From Kryptolebias marmoratus (Eukaryota; Chordata; Actinopteri; Cyprinodontiformes; Rivulidae), in the NCBI RefSeq assembly GCF_001649575.2, contig NC_051430.1, forward strand, positions 18,658,296 to 18,722,295: DNA of 64,000 nucleotides, read 5' to 3'. The notes under the pieces were generated by a model. That model ran no database searches. It was given only the letters and a program-made list of their open reading frames with translations, and had not been told where the DNA came from. A program made the position numbers and the translations under genes. Each line of letters begins with the position of its first letter. The first letter of the stretch is position 1. Of this stretch, positions 13,801 through 24,383 are shown piece by piece.

Positions 13801-16800
13801 AGGTGTTTGAAATAACACTCAGCAGAGGATACAATGAATACAGTTTTCGAGAAGATTTGAAAACGCTGTACCTGAAGCTTGGCATTGAAAATAAGAAGAC
13901 CGTGTTTCTCTTTACTGATGCTCATGTAGCTGAGGAAGGATTTTTGGAACTAATAAACAACATGCTCACCTCAGGTTGGGTATGGCTCTGGTTAAAACTT
14001 GAGTTATATTCTAAACAGCTACAGCTTTTGTATGCTGATCATTCTTTCTTTTTAAAGGCATAGTTCCTGCATTGTTTCCTGATGATGAAAAGGAGTCTGT
14101 CCTCAATGAGGTTCGCGATGAAGCTCTCAAAACAGGAGCAGATCCTTCCAAAGAGAGCATGTGGCAGTACTTTGTCAGCAAGTGTGCCAACAATCTACAC
14201 ATTGTTTTAGGCATGTCTCCAGTGGGAGACACTCTAAGGACACGCTGCAGGAACTTCCCAGGTTAAATATGCTTTCAGGCCTCACTTAATTTTATGCCAT
14301 TTTATTTTCTAACTGTGTGTCTTTTGTAATTTCAGGACTGATGAACAACACTGTGATAGACTGGTTTCTGCCATGGCCGCCACAGGCATTACATGCAGTG
14401 GCTCAGTCTTTTCTTGGTGTGTTTTTACACATAATTAGATATATTGTTTTCAATCATTTATTCAGGAAAGAATAAATGTTTCTTTCTTTAATTTACTGAG
14501 AGAGTTTTAAATTTAATGTTATATTTAAATCTTAAGAATGACCAAAGTTTTATTTTTGATTTTTGTTAATTTACAGGTGAAAATTCAATGATTCCTGAGG
14601 CTCACACTACATCAATTATAGACCATGTATGCATGGTACATTCTTCTGTGGGTGAATACAGCAAGCTGTTCCTGCAGAAACTTAGACGATGTAACTATGT
14701 CACTCCAAAGAACTACTTGGACTTTATTAACACCTATTCCAACCTTTTGGAGGAAAAGGATGAGTTTATCCTCGGTAAGAAGTTCAGAACATATAGTAAA
14801 TGCAGAGCCTCTGTTTTGTAAGAGCTGGGACTGGTAGCAGTTGAGTACTGCTTAATATTATGTTTGTGAGGATTTCAGTGATGGTTCTTTTTATTTCTAG
14901 CTCAGTGCAAGCGCTTGGAGGGGGGGTTGGATAAACTTAAGGAAGCTAGCGGGCAGCTGGCTGAACTGAATGTCAAGCTTGCAGATCAGAAGGTTGTCTT
15001 AGCTGAAAAATCCACAGCTTGTGAAGCCCTGCTGGAAAACATTGCTACAAACACAAGCGTAGGTCAGTGAGTGCCTGTAACTTTTGACTAAGGTTTGTGT
15101 ACAAGCTGTTATTATATACTAATCATCAGTAACACTTTGTTTTAGCTGAGGAGAAAAAGGCTCTGGCAGAAGAGAAAGCTAAAGAGATTGAAGAGCAGAA
15201 CAAAGTCATAGCTGTTGAGAAGAAGGATGCTGAAAGTGCTCTGGCTGAAGCTCTGCCAGCATTAAAGGCAGCCCGCATGGCACTGCAAGACCTTGACAAA
15301 TCTGATGTCACTGAGATCCGGTAAATTCTTAACTTTTAATTTAATTCTTAAAATTGTTAGGAATAGTGGCTAAATGATTTGATACTAACCAGGATTTTTT
15401 TTTTCAAAACTACAATTTAATCTTTATGACAAAACATAAAGAAAACCAATAAATTTGTATTTGTTTGTTTATTTATATTCTTTTGATAATTTGTCTTTGA
15501 TTGATTTATAACACAGGTCTTTTGCTAAGCCACCCAAACAGGTCCAAGTGGTCTGTGAGTGTATTTTGGTGCTGTACGGCTACAAAGAAATCAGCTGGCA
15601 GTCAGCCAAAGGGATGATGTCTGAGACAAACTTTTTACGCTCCTTAATGGAGATGGACTGCGATTCCATAAGTAATGTTCAGATCAGAACTGTCAAAGGT
15701 AAGTTGAGTTCATGATCAATGGAAATGGAAAGTAATGTAAATAATATAAATATCCATGTATTTTATTTCTATGATAGCAAACCATTTGTTTATTTGTTGG
15801 TTTTTATTTGACTTGGCTAGGCTTCCTAAAAACCCTACAGACAAGCTTTGAGGAAATGCAAGCCATCAGTAAAGCTGGTTCAGGAATGCTGAAATTTGTT
15901 GAGGCAGTCATGGGTTACTGTGATGTCGCCAGGGAAATAAAACCCAAGAGAGAAAAGGTATTTTCTTTTTATTATTGTTGTTTCACTATCATGTACTGAA
16001 TGAGAAACAAAACAAAAAAAAGCTATATTGACATTTGATTTTTAGGTGGCACGTCTAGAAAGGGAATTCTTTCAGTCTAAGAAGGAACTAGAGCGCATTC
16101 AAAACGAGCTGAGCAATATTCAGACAGAGTTGCGTGGCCTTAAAGAGAAGTATGAAGCTGCAATCTTGGAAAAACAACAGCTACAGGAGGAGGCTGAGGT
16201 CATGGAGAGGAGGCTGATAGCTGCTGACAAACTCATCACTGGTCTGAGCTCTGAAAATGAACGGTGAGATTATGCAAGAAAGGCAACGCATGCAACAGTT
16301 GTAAATTATTGTATTGTTTCTCTTTTTTTCTCTCTTTTTTAATTCTTTTTATTACTTGCAATTATTCAAATATATTTTTCACTCTCTCTTATCCAATTCA
16401 GGTGGACAAAAGATTTGGATGAGCTCAGGCAGCAGCGAGTGCGTCTCCTTGGTGACTGTCTGGTCTCTGCTGCTTTCCTGAGCTATGAAGGGGCCTTCAA
16501 CTGGGACTTCAGGGATGAAATGGTATATCAAACATGGGTTCAGGACATCATGGAGAGAGGCATCCCCTTGAGTCAGCCTTTTAAAGTGGAAAGCCTTCTT
16601 ACCGAAGAGGTAGAAATTAGCAGGTGAGTAGTGTTTGATTTCAATTTGAATCTTTTTAATGACAATATATCACATGACAATGATTTGAAATGCCGTATGA
16701 AAAGAAATAACTGTTGTAAAGTCATTGGTTTGCTGCATTTGTTTAATTTGTTGATTTATTTTGCTACACTGAACACTGACAATGAAGGAGCTGTGTCTTG

Positions 16801-19800
16801 TACACCCATTGAACAGGTGGGGCTCTGAGGGGCTGCCTCCTGATGAGCTGTCAGTGCAGAATGGAATCCTTACAACCAGAGGAAGTCGCTTTGCCATGTG
16901 CATTGATCCTCAGCAGCAAGCACTCAACTGGATTAAAAAGAAGGAAGAAACCAATAAACTAAAGGTACAAAAAGCTCAGCATTTAGACAGGTCTTCAAGT
17001 AACAACTGAACACCTGAGAATAAGCCCATTTAAAAGTTTCATCATGTGTGATTCTGACCGTGATATTGTTGTTTTTTTTCCCAGATCTCATCTTTTAATG
17101 ATCCAGACTTCTTGAAACAGCTTGAGATGGCCATTAAATATGGCAATCCATTTCTGTTCCAAGATGTGGATGAGTACATTGACCCAGTCATTGACAATGT
17201 CCTGGAGAAAAATGTGAAAGGAGCAGAGGGCAGACAGGTCATCTCGCTGGGTGACAAGGAAGTGCATTATGATCCTAACTTTAAACTCTACCTTAATACC
17301 AAATTGGCTAATCCCAAATTTTCTCCATCCGTGTTTGGAAAAGCCATGGTCATCAACTACAGTGGTAAGATCTGCTGCATGCCAGTTTTAGTTATCTGTA
17401 TCATATAATAAACAGCAAATATCAAGTAGTTTGTCTGTTTGCTTAAGTTTAATTACTGTGTCAATGTTTCACACAGTTACCCTTAAGGGTCTGGAAGACC
17501 AGCTTCTGAGTGTTATTATGGGCTTTGAGAAGAAAGAATTGGAGGAGCAGCGTGAGCGTTTGATCCAGGAGACCAGTGATAATAAGAAGCTTCTGAAAAA
17601 CCTTGGAGACTCCTTGCTTAGAGAGCTGGCCACATCTACAGGCAACATGTTGGATAACACAGAGCTTATTCAAACACTGGAGGAAACAAAGCTGAAAGCC
17701 AGCGAGGTCAGTTTTGCTAAAAATTTCTACAATTACCGAATTTAAGGAAATATGATCAGGAACTTTTTGCTGTTTGATTTTGCGGCTACCAGGTATTTGA
17801 GAAACTAAAGTTGGCTCAGAAGACGTCCATGGACATTGATAAACTGAGAGATGGCTACCGACCTGCAGCTAAGCGCGGTGCTATCCTCTTCTTCGTGCTG
17901 ACAGACATGGCTCTGGTTAACAGCATGTACCAATACTCACTGGCATCCTACCTGGAAGTGTTTGACTTGTCACTGCGAAAATCTGTTCCTGACATTTCAC
18001 TTCAACAAAGACTTGACAACATCATGAACACTCTCACATACAACATTTATAACTATGGCTGCACAGGTAAAACAACTGAGTTAGATTAATGTTCATTTTT
18101 GAAGTTATGCATGCTGACTTTTAGGTTTACACTAATCACCTCTTGTGTGTCCCTAGGACTGTTTGAGAGGCACAAGTTGCTCTTTTCTTTTAACATGACA
18201 ATCAAAATTGAGCAGGCGGAAGGGAGGGCACCTCAAGAAGAGTTGGAGTTCCTTATCAAGGGTGAGATATCCAAAAAACTGTCTAAGAAGCTAATACTGT
18301 TAATAATCAGAAAAATGTTATTTTTTATGTTTTTCAACTTATTGCATAAAGGTAATCTATCTCTGGAAAAAAGCACACGAAAAAAGCCTTGTGACTGGCT
18401 TCCTGACCAGGGCTGGGAGGATGTGGTGAAACTCGCAGAGCTTTTTCCTGAACAGTTTGGCTCTCTGCCTGATGACATTGAGAAAAACACCCCTGACTGG
18501 AAATCTGTAAGTGACCACAGTGAGAAAAATCAGTGCAAGGAGGTTACCGAACCCACTGAGTTTACCTCTCATTGTTTCTTTGTTTTCCTCAGTGGTATGA
18601 CTTAGATGCACTGGAGCAGGCTCCGTTTCCCATGAAGTATAAAGAGAACCTGTCAGCCTTTCAGAAGCTGCTGTTGCTACGCTGCTTCCGAGTTGACAGA
18701 GTTTTCAGAGCTGTGACTGACTATGTCAGTGTTACCATGGGAGAGAAGTGAGGAACTGTTTCTGTTCTAGTTATGAAGTTTCACACCCTCACCTCTACAA
18801 ACAGCATTAAGTTTGAGGTCACTCTTGTGCTGCAGTCGGAATTTGACTCAGACACCTACCCAGATGGCACTGTGTGAAGGGTGACACACCTGAAGTGCCT
18901 AAAACTTTTGCATAGTTCTGAAATATAGAGTTACTGTCTGAAGACGGTTAAATTGAGTAAACATAATTATTTGATTTAACATTTCTTTTGTTTTCCTTCT
19001 CAGATATGTTCAGCCCCCTGTGATCAGCTTTTCTACCATTTATGAACATAGCACACCTTTTTCTCCTATTGTTTTCATCCTGAGCCCTGGTTCTGATCCA
19101 GCCAGTGACCTGATGAAACTAGCAGAGGGGTCAGGCTTTGGAGGCAGCAAGTTCAAGTTCCTTGCAATGGGCCAGGGGCAGGAAAAGGTACTGGACACTT
19201 TCAGTGTCTTGAATATTAAGTGCTAAAACGGAAAAGGTGTAATGATTTTTAGAATTTAATAAGTAATCATGTTAATAATTAAAAAGAGTTTAGCTTTTGG
19301 TAATTGTATCCTGTAACTGTCTTAAAGGTGGCCCTAGAACTGTTGGATAAGGCAGTTTCTCGGGGTCAGTGGTTGATGCTACAGAACTGCCACCTGTTAG
19401 TGAAGTGGCTGAAGGATCTGGAAAAGGCGTTAGAGAGAATCACCAAGCCCAATCCTAATTTCCGCTTGTGGATCACTACCAATCCCATTAAGGATTTCCC
19501 CATTGGCATTCTGCAAAAGTCTCTAAAGGTGAAATTCCTTTCCATTTCTTTTTTTTTTCTTCTTTTTTTGTGGTGCAACAATAATAGCAATCAGAAAAAA
19601 AAATCAAAATATTTACAAGACCTGGTTTATTGTGTGTAGGTAGTGACAGAGCCTCCCAATGGTCTCAAGCTTAACATGAGAGCCACATTCTCCAAAATTT
19701 CAAATGAGAGCTTGAATACTTGCCCACACTTTGCATTCAAAAGCCTGGTCTATGTGCTGACCTTTTTCCATGCTGTGGTGCAAGAAAGGCGCAAGTATGG

Positions 19801-21947
19801 AAAGATTGGATGGAATGTGCCCTACGATTTCAACGAGTCAGACTTCTTTGTAAGTGGAGTCAAATTTGACCTTTTTGAGCAGCAGAATAACAGAAGTTAA
19901 ATCAATCTGACTGTGTTTAACAGGTGTGTATGGAGATCCTGGACATCTACCTGACTAAAGCTTACAACCAAGGAGACAGCAATATACCCTGGGAAACTCT
20001 TAAATATCTTATTGGGGAGGTCAGGCTACATTAATTGTGTTTAACATTTTGTGTTGTAGTATTGACTCAGAAAATGTTGTATGTTTAATGCGTAAATTGT
20101 GTTTTTAGGTGATGTATGGTGGGCGAGCAATAGATAGTTTTGACCGAAGAATCCTGACTGTCTACATGGATGAATACCTTGGAGACTTCGTCTTTTATAC
20201 CTTTCGGCAGTTCCACTTTTTCAGCAACAAAGATGTGCATTACAAAATCCCTCCAACTGGGCAAAAGACGGTCTATGTTGGTCAGTTCATACTTTCACTA
20301 CATAAATAATCTTACTTTGAACAGAAAATAGTTATTCTTCACTCATGGCTTTAATCTGTTATGTTGTAGATGAGATTGAGAAGATGCCTCTGGCAAACAC
20401 ACCTGAAGTGCTGGGTCTTCATTCCAATGCAGACATTGGATATTACACTCTTGCTGCTAAAGAGATGTGGACTCACTTAATAGATCTTCAGCCTCAGACA
20501 AGTATGATTTGACGACTTTCAACAGTGATCGCTGCTAAAGACAATATTTTGTTTTATGATATTCTTGTAGTATTTGATTAAATTTAAAATATTTGGGGAA
20601 GCAGTCACTCTCTATGAATGCCTTTTAGGACATTCTCCAATTTGGCTCTTATTCTGTATGTTCCTTTATGTCTCAGGTGAATCTCATGGAAGCATCACGA
20701 GGGATGAGCACATCAGCCAGGTGGCTCAAGACATTCAGAACAAGCTTCCCAAGTTATTTGACATGGACATAATTCGTAAAAAGTTTGGTACAGACATCTC
20801 TCCAACCTCAGTGGTTCTACTTCAGGAACTGGAGCGCTTCAACAAACTCGTGGTTCGCATGCAGCAGTCTTTGGCTGAGCTGCAGAGGGTAAGGATAGGA
20901 ATGAGGGAGGAAGAAGAGACTGAGGGAAATAAGCTCTCAAGTGTTTTGTTTTTTTCTCTTTACTTCAGTTTAGATTTGTACTTGTCGTCTTGTGTCCCAC
21001 AGGCCTTGGCCGGTGAGGTAGGTATGAGCAGTGAGTTGGATGAAGTGGCTCGGGCCCTTTTTAATGGCCACATTCCTGCCATTTGGAAGAAGTTGGCACC
21101 TGAAACTCTGAAGGCTCTTGGGAACTGGATGATCCATTTCAAGAGGCGTTATGAACAGTACAGCTACTGGGTAAATATAGGCACAAGTGTTTTCAATTAA
21201 ATGTTTTTGTTTTATTCTGATATTATTTGTACTGTAGTTAACAAAAATGTTTGTATTTGACTGTCTGGATTATGTTCAAATATTTTTTTATTTGCAAGGT
21301 GAATCAGGGAGAGCCAAAAGTTATGTGGCTGTCAGGTCTTCACATACCAGAGTCTTACTTGACTGCTCTGGTTCAAGCTGCATGTAGGAAAAACAGATGG
21401 CCTCTGGATCTTTCCACACTGTACACAGAAGTGACCCACTACCGTAGTGAGGATGAAATCACTGACAGACCAAAACAAGGTGATGAATTAGATTGATCAT
21501 TTGCAGCATGTTTGGTGAGTATTTCTAAAGACTAACAGTCTCATTGGCCTTAGGCTGCTTTGTGTCCGGCATGCATCTGGAAGGAGCAGATTGGGATGTG
21601 GAGAAGGGCTGCCTAGTGAGGAGTAAACCAAAAGTCCTGGTTGTTGAACTGCCCATTCTCAAAGTCATCCCCATAGAGGCGCGACGCCTTAGATTACAGG
21701 TGTGGACAGCAACCATTGCACAACATTGTACCTGAATACAGTTCACTGTTGGAATGTTCCTCCCTGACGGTCAAATATTTTCTTATGTTTTGTACCGCAG
21801 AAAACATTGAGGACACCAGTTTATACCACTTCCATGAGGAGGAATGCAATGGGTGTGGGGTTGGTTTTTGAAGCAGACCTCTTTACCACCATAGACATCT
21901 CCCATTGGGTCCTGCAGGGAGTGTGTTTGTGCCTCAACACTGACTGA
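126..21947 (+). CDS. dnah10: Axonemal dynein heavy chain 10 (5' partial, 73 exons visible)
   Basis: Dynein heavy chains are AAA+ motors that hydrolyse ATP to slide axonemal microtubules. DNAH10 is known as a heavy chain of the two-headed inner-arm dynein I1/f of cilia and flagella. The exons join in phase to give 12,926 coding nucleotides: a 2-nt partial codon, 4,307 residues and a TGA at 21945-21947. Vertebrate DNAH10 is about 4,470-4,590 residues, so roughly 150-300 N-terminal residues and the start codon lie upstream. The visible order is tail, linker, AAA1 (GPAGTGKT), AAA2 (GPTGGGKS), AAA3 (GDSGTSKT), AAA4 (GVAGSGKQ), stalk with microtubule-binding tip, AAA5, AAA6 and C-terminal domain. 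No frameshift or internal stop was found. Assignment to DNAH10 rather than another axonemal paralogue rests on recognition of the AAA and C-terminal sequence, not on an alignment. Confidence 0.93.
1898..2221 (+). other. dnah10 intron (324 bp), nothing recognised
   Basis: This AT-rich intron separates the tail exons ending at 1897 and starting at 2222. The donor is GAG|gtactg; reading past it reaches a TGA after 27 codons. No repeat or RNA gene was recognised. Confidence 0.7.
4928..7778 (+). other. dnah10: dnah10 exons 16-25: linker region
   Basis: Exons are 4928-5044, 5143-5245, 5323-5501, 5620-5831, 6025-6181, 6321-6554, 6635-6757, 6855-7088, 7192-7415 and 7509-7778. They encode the linker (DHC_N2-type), the mechanical arm that swings across the AAA ring. 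Landmarks are KWMYLESIF with nearby [10 protein letters not shown] around 6660-6740, and the family motif [17 protein letters not shown] around 7010-7065. The intron after 6181 begins with GC. The 7416-7508 intron is 93 nt and stop-free in frame. Confidence 0.9.
6182..6320 (+). other. GC-AG intron in dnah10
   Basis: The donor reads AAG|gcaagc and no GT nearby keeps the frame. The intron ends at ttccag (6320), and the next exon resumes in phase 0 with GVKGVVETW. The rest of the donor follows the GC-AG consensus, as is usual when T is replaced by C at position +2. Confidence 0.85.
7865..9184 (+). other. dnah10: dnah10 exons 26-30: AAA1, main ATPase site
   Basis: Exons are 7865-8048, 8143-8277, 8368-8520, 8679-8867 and 9038-9184. 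AAA1 is the principal ATP-hydrolysing site of dynein. The Walker A motif GPAGTGKT is at 8176-8199, about visible residue 1669. The Walker B acidic pair (CFDEFNRI) has Asp-Glu at 8422-8427. [10 protein letters not shown] follows in the next exon, a hallmark of this module. All catalytic residues that can be read look intact. Confidence 0.95.
9185..9599 (+). other. dnah10 intron (415 bp), nothing recognised
   Basis: This is the longest intron seen within the dynein gene, between AAA1 exon 30 (donor GAG|gtagtg) and exon 31 (acceptor at 9599). It is AT-rich. No coding signal, repeat or RNA gene was recognised. Confidence 0.75.
9600..11287 (+). other. dnah10: dnah10 exons 31-37: AAA2
   Basis: Exons are 9600-9791, 9939-10057, 10143-10301, 10384-10519, 10617-10739, 10823-10954 and 11071-11287. 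AAA2 in dyneins binds nucleotide structurally and hydrolyses little. The P-loop GPTGGGKS lies at 9999-10022, about visible residue 1950. The conserved run [16 protein letters not shown] (around 10405-10455) and [14 protein letters not shown] sequence (around 10633-10670) are typical of the module. Confidence 0.93.
11514..12936 (+). other. dnah10: dnah10 exons 38-43: AAA3
   Basis: Exons are 11514-11633, 11760-11905, 12001-12153, 12248-12508, 12585-12757 and 12843-12936. AAA3 is the regulatory nucleotide site. The P-loop GDSGTSKT is at 11837-11860, about visible residue 2291. The Walker B-like run [11 protein letters not shown] is near 12118-12150 and [16 protein letters not shown] near 12370-12415. 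The exon ending at 12757 has a second in-phase GT at 12800. Using that site would leave a 43-nt intron, so the upstream donor is preferred. Confidence 0.92.
13056..14774 (+). other. dnah10: dnah10 exons 44-49: AAA4
   Basis: Exons are 13056-13223, 13373-13561, 13803-13974, 14058-14261, 14336-14416 and 14577-14774. The AAA4 P-loop GVAGSGKQ is at 13499-13522, about visible residue 2639. Further landmarks are LFTDAHV (around 13905) and [16 protein letters not shown] (around 14190-14240). The intron after 13223 begins with GC. The 81-bp exon 14336-14416 is the smallest in the visible gene. Confidence 0.93.
13224..13372 (+). other. GC-AG intron in dnah10
   Basis: The donor reads GAG|gcaagt and the acceptor is ctgcag, ending at 13372. 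Joining the exons gives [12 protein letters not shown], which is continuous with the AAA4 sequence. The GT two bases further on (gtttga) would shift the frame, so the GC donor is the only one that fits. Confidence 0.88.
14901..16263 (+). other. dnah10: dnah10 exons 50-54: stalk coiled coils and microtubule-binding tip
   Basis: Exons are 14901-15062, 15146-15320, 15517-15698, 15821-15957 and 16046-16263. The first two encode the outgoing stalk helix, rich in Glu, Lys and Ala with heptad spacing. The next two hold the microtubule-binding domain, including AVMGYCDV followed by EIKPKRE. The last encodes the return helix ([20 protein letters not shown]...). The stalk carries the ATP-state signal between the AAA ring and the microtubule. 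Confidence 0.93.
16402..18066 (+). other. dnah10: dnah10 exons 55-59: AAA5
   Basis: Exons are 16402-16623, 16817-16964, 17085-17364, 17477-17706 and 17793-18066. AAA5 has no functional P-loop in dyneins. Landmarks are [12 protein letters not shown] near 16830-16865, [15 protein letters not shown] near 16905-16950, and [21 protein letters not shown] near 17150-17215. All junctions keep frame. Confidence 0.93.
18157..21947 (+). other. dnah10: dnah10 exons 60-73: AAA6 and C-terminal domain
   Basis: Exons are 18157-18261, 18352-18506, 18593-18747, 19004-19187, 19328-19528, 19640-19849, 19924-20019, 20109-20280, 20370-20501, 20677-20888, 21003-21170, 21299-21479, 21554-21699 and 21801-21947. AAA6 is marked by [17 protein letters not shown] and [13 protein letters not shown]. 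The C-terminal cap includes [33 protein letters not shown] and [11 protein letters not shown]. The protein ends in LCLNTD and TGA. The 18262-18351 and 20889-21002 introns are multiples of three with no in-frame stop. Confidence 0.94.
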
Positions 21948-22280
21948 AGATCTCCCTCAGATTCATCAAGCTGATCCTCTGAAACAGTCTAATGTTGTTC
22001 ATTGTTGGAAGATAACATTACGTTAAATATTTGTATAACTAGTAATACATTTGTTCTTAAAATAACTACAGAGATGTTTGTTTCGAATCACCTAATACGT
22101 GTTCATTATTTTTTCACTAGATGGCAGCACAGAACAGTACCATTCTCCTCAGCCTGTTTTTTTTTAACTAATCATTTTTTTGATGTTTTATAAAGCTTAA
22201 CTGCCTTCTGACCGCATAGTCAAAATCTTTTAGGTTTAAAAGTCTAAAGTTGTTTAATAAAGAACAAACATTAGTGAAGC
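21948..22280 (+). other. dnah10: dnah10 3' UTR (approximate)
   Basis: Noncoding sequence from the TGA stop to about 20 nt past the AATAAA hexamer at 22256. The cleavage site is inferred, not seen. No repeat was recognised. Confidence 0.6.
22256..22261 (+). terminator. Poly(A) signal AATAAA for dnah10
   Basis: Canonical AATAAA hexamer about 310 nt downstream of the dynein stop codon. It is the first clear one after the stop. Confidence 0.65.
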
Positions 22281-23726
22281 AGCTGTACAATGTTTCTGTT
22301 GACATTTAAATGGGACAACATACTCTCAGCATACATTACAAAATGCAGCAGTAATCAAAGTTCATTTCTGTACTGGCTATACCCAAGTGCATTTTTAGCC
22401 TGTAGTTTGGGTTGCACTAAGTTTTATTTTACCATTTAACAAACAGATCCAGGGCAGCTCCGAGTAATAGTCTGCTGAGGTCAGCATGGCAAAGCAGGTG
22501 AAGTTTCCTTTAAAAATCCGACGGTCTCAGAGGATCTGGCAGCTGGTGCAGCAGTGAGGTAACACACACACTTAGAAAGGAAGACTGCAGCAGTTTTCAT
22601 CCATTATTTGTGTAACATTTACATCTTGTAGTCTTCTTTGTGAGTGCAGCTGTGCTTAGACTAAATTCTGGTCTATAGATGTAAATAATTGGAGAGCAAA
22701 CAACCATTAATGTTGAAAGTATTACACTTTCTTTGGTGTCCTTTCTTAAACACCTCTAAACTTATATGAGATCACAGGAATGCATCTCATTACCATATTA
22801 TGTAGTCTGAAAGGGTCCCATCTGAATAGCACAGGGTAAAGGTTAGACATGCCCTTTCTCAGCTACTGCAACTGTTATTAAAGAGTGAAGATTAGCACAT
22901 GTTTGTGACCAAACAAGAGGAGAAGGACTGTGTTACCATGTTGGGAAGAGAAGGGAAAGGATGCTAGTGTTTAAAGATCTTAGACCAAATGAACATCAAG
23001 GCAGACAATAAACAATGCATCCATTTTAGTTTACCAAATAAAAGAGAAAGAAATACTAGAAGCAGTTGTAGGGTGACTGCTCGGGCAATGACTTCTTTCC
23101 CTCCTCAGAGGTTTAAATTATTTTCAGCTGCACATGACTTCAGGAATGTCATCAGTGCTGAACCACTCTGGTTTTGCACCACTGTCTGCTCTGAGTTGTC
23201 TTGTAAAACACACACGCACACACACAGAGTCCAGCCCTTCCTGTCTCTAACTTTCCGTGTGTTGTGATTGTAAGCAGGTGGGCTAAATGAAGTTCATGGA
23301 CAGTTTTGTCCCAGGCTGAAAGATCCTCTGTGACTGTGAAGATGTTAATACTGTCCCGGACAGATGAAACTGCAGTGTGTTCTGCATCTTCTGCAGCTGG
23401 TGAGCCTGAGAGGAACAGACAGTTGCAGATCAGGTCTCAGGTTTGGGTTACAGCAGGTGTTTGGTACTAATCAGATCTGTAGCTGCTTCAACTGAAAACA
23501 TTCATGTTCCAAATGTAAAAAAAACAGGTTTAAAAAAAGCTGGATGGATAATTATGGCTTGATGGTGATAAAGTGAGGCGTATTAGTTGAGAAAACGTTA
23601 TAAATGACATTTTAAATAAAGTGGCAAGGCTTTGTAATATGATCTTTTGCTACAATAATTCCTGTCATTATCCCAGCTCCTCCTGTGATTTCGAAGCAAC
23701 CTTGAGAGGCAGCCCCCCTGTAATTC
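22281..23726. other. Intergenic spacer between dnah10 and emid1
   Basis: About 1.4 kb with no convincing gene. There is a short imperfect CA tract around 23207-23226. A 23-codon ORF (22486-22557, +) is followed by a GT and was not accepted as a gene. Confidence 0.6.
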
Positions 23727-23860
23727 ATTGGCTATGCGTAAAAGTGCCTCTGCCTTGAGCGCATTGTCCTCAGTGAGAGTGGTTGTAACGGTTCTGGGTG
23801 GAAAGAAAAAAAAAAGACCCAGCAGGCTGTGCTTTTTAAAGACCCGGGGAGACTATAAAA
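23727..23860 (+). promoter_or_regulatory. Candidate emid1 core promoter
   Basis: TATAAAA lies at 23854-23860 and an inverted CCAAT (ATTGG) at 23727-23731, about 120 bp upstream. This places a start site near 23885 and a 5' UTR of about 320 nt before the ATG at 24208. The 23870-24360 stretch is richer in G+C and CpG than its surroundings. This is an inference from motifs only. Confidence 0.5.
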
Positions 23861-24019
23861 CTGCTTCATGCCCGCTGCTGGTTGTGAGCGCAGACAGACG
23901 GAGGTGGGTAGCGCGCACGGAGGGTTCAGGGTTCATTCACAAAAGGTGAAAGCAGCACAGCTGTAGCCCGAGCTCATTTCTGTAGCTCACTCTGGATCCC
24001 AAAGCACGCTGTTTGAGAA

Positions 24020-24274
24020 ATGTGCCAGGCTCGGAAAATAGTTTTATTGTAGGTGTGAGAGCGACTAGGATGCGCGTCTTCTCCAGCCGAGCCGGTGCAG
24101 TTTGACACATCTCACCCAGCCCCGGGACCTAATTTCTAACCGGACCCAGTTCTAACTATCCGGGCTCATTTACAACTCCTCTGGCCCTAGTTTTTCATGC
24201 CACGGAAATGGGATCGCACCACCGAGGGAGCGTGTCCGCACTTTGCAGGCAAAGATGGCTCTGCACGGTCCTGA
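24020..24274 (+). promoter_or_regulatory. Three short uORFs in the inferred emid1 5' leader
   Basis: uORFs lie at 24020-24052 (10 codons plus stop), 24070-24105 (11 codons plus stop) and 24197-24274 (25 codons plus stop). The last starts 11 nt before the main ATG in another frame and overlaps it. Its start context is weak, whereas the main ATG has G at -3 and G at +4. They matter only if transcription begins upstream of 24020. Confidence 0.5.
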
Positions 24275-24383
24275 TTCTCTGGCTGGCCGCGTTTGTTAAC
24301 GGGACCTGGAGGACGGGACTTTACAAGGCGTATTCAGGCGGGACGCAGACGGCAGTGGCTCACACCTCAATCTATCACAAAAG
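24208..24383 (+). other. emid1: emid1 exon 1: signal peptide
   Basis: It encodes 58 residues plus two bases. A basic stretch (CRQRW) precedes a hydrophobic core ([13 protein letters not shown]) at about residues 18-30. Cleavage is expected near residues 31-34, followed by a short variable segment. The donor is AAAAG|gtaagg. Confidence 0.8.

Noticed and set aside
22486..22557. 23-codon ORF followed by a possible donor downstream of dnah10
   Set aside because: Too short and without a recognisable partner exon. It could be a first exon of something unseen, but nothing supports that.
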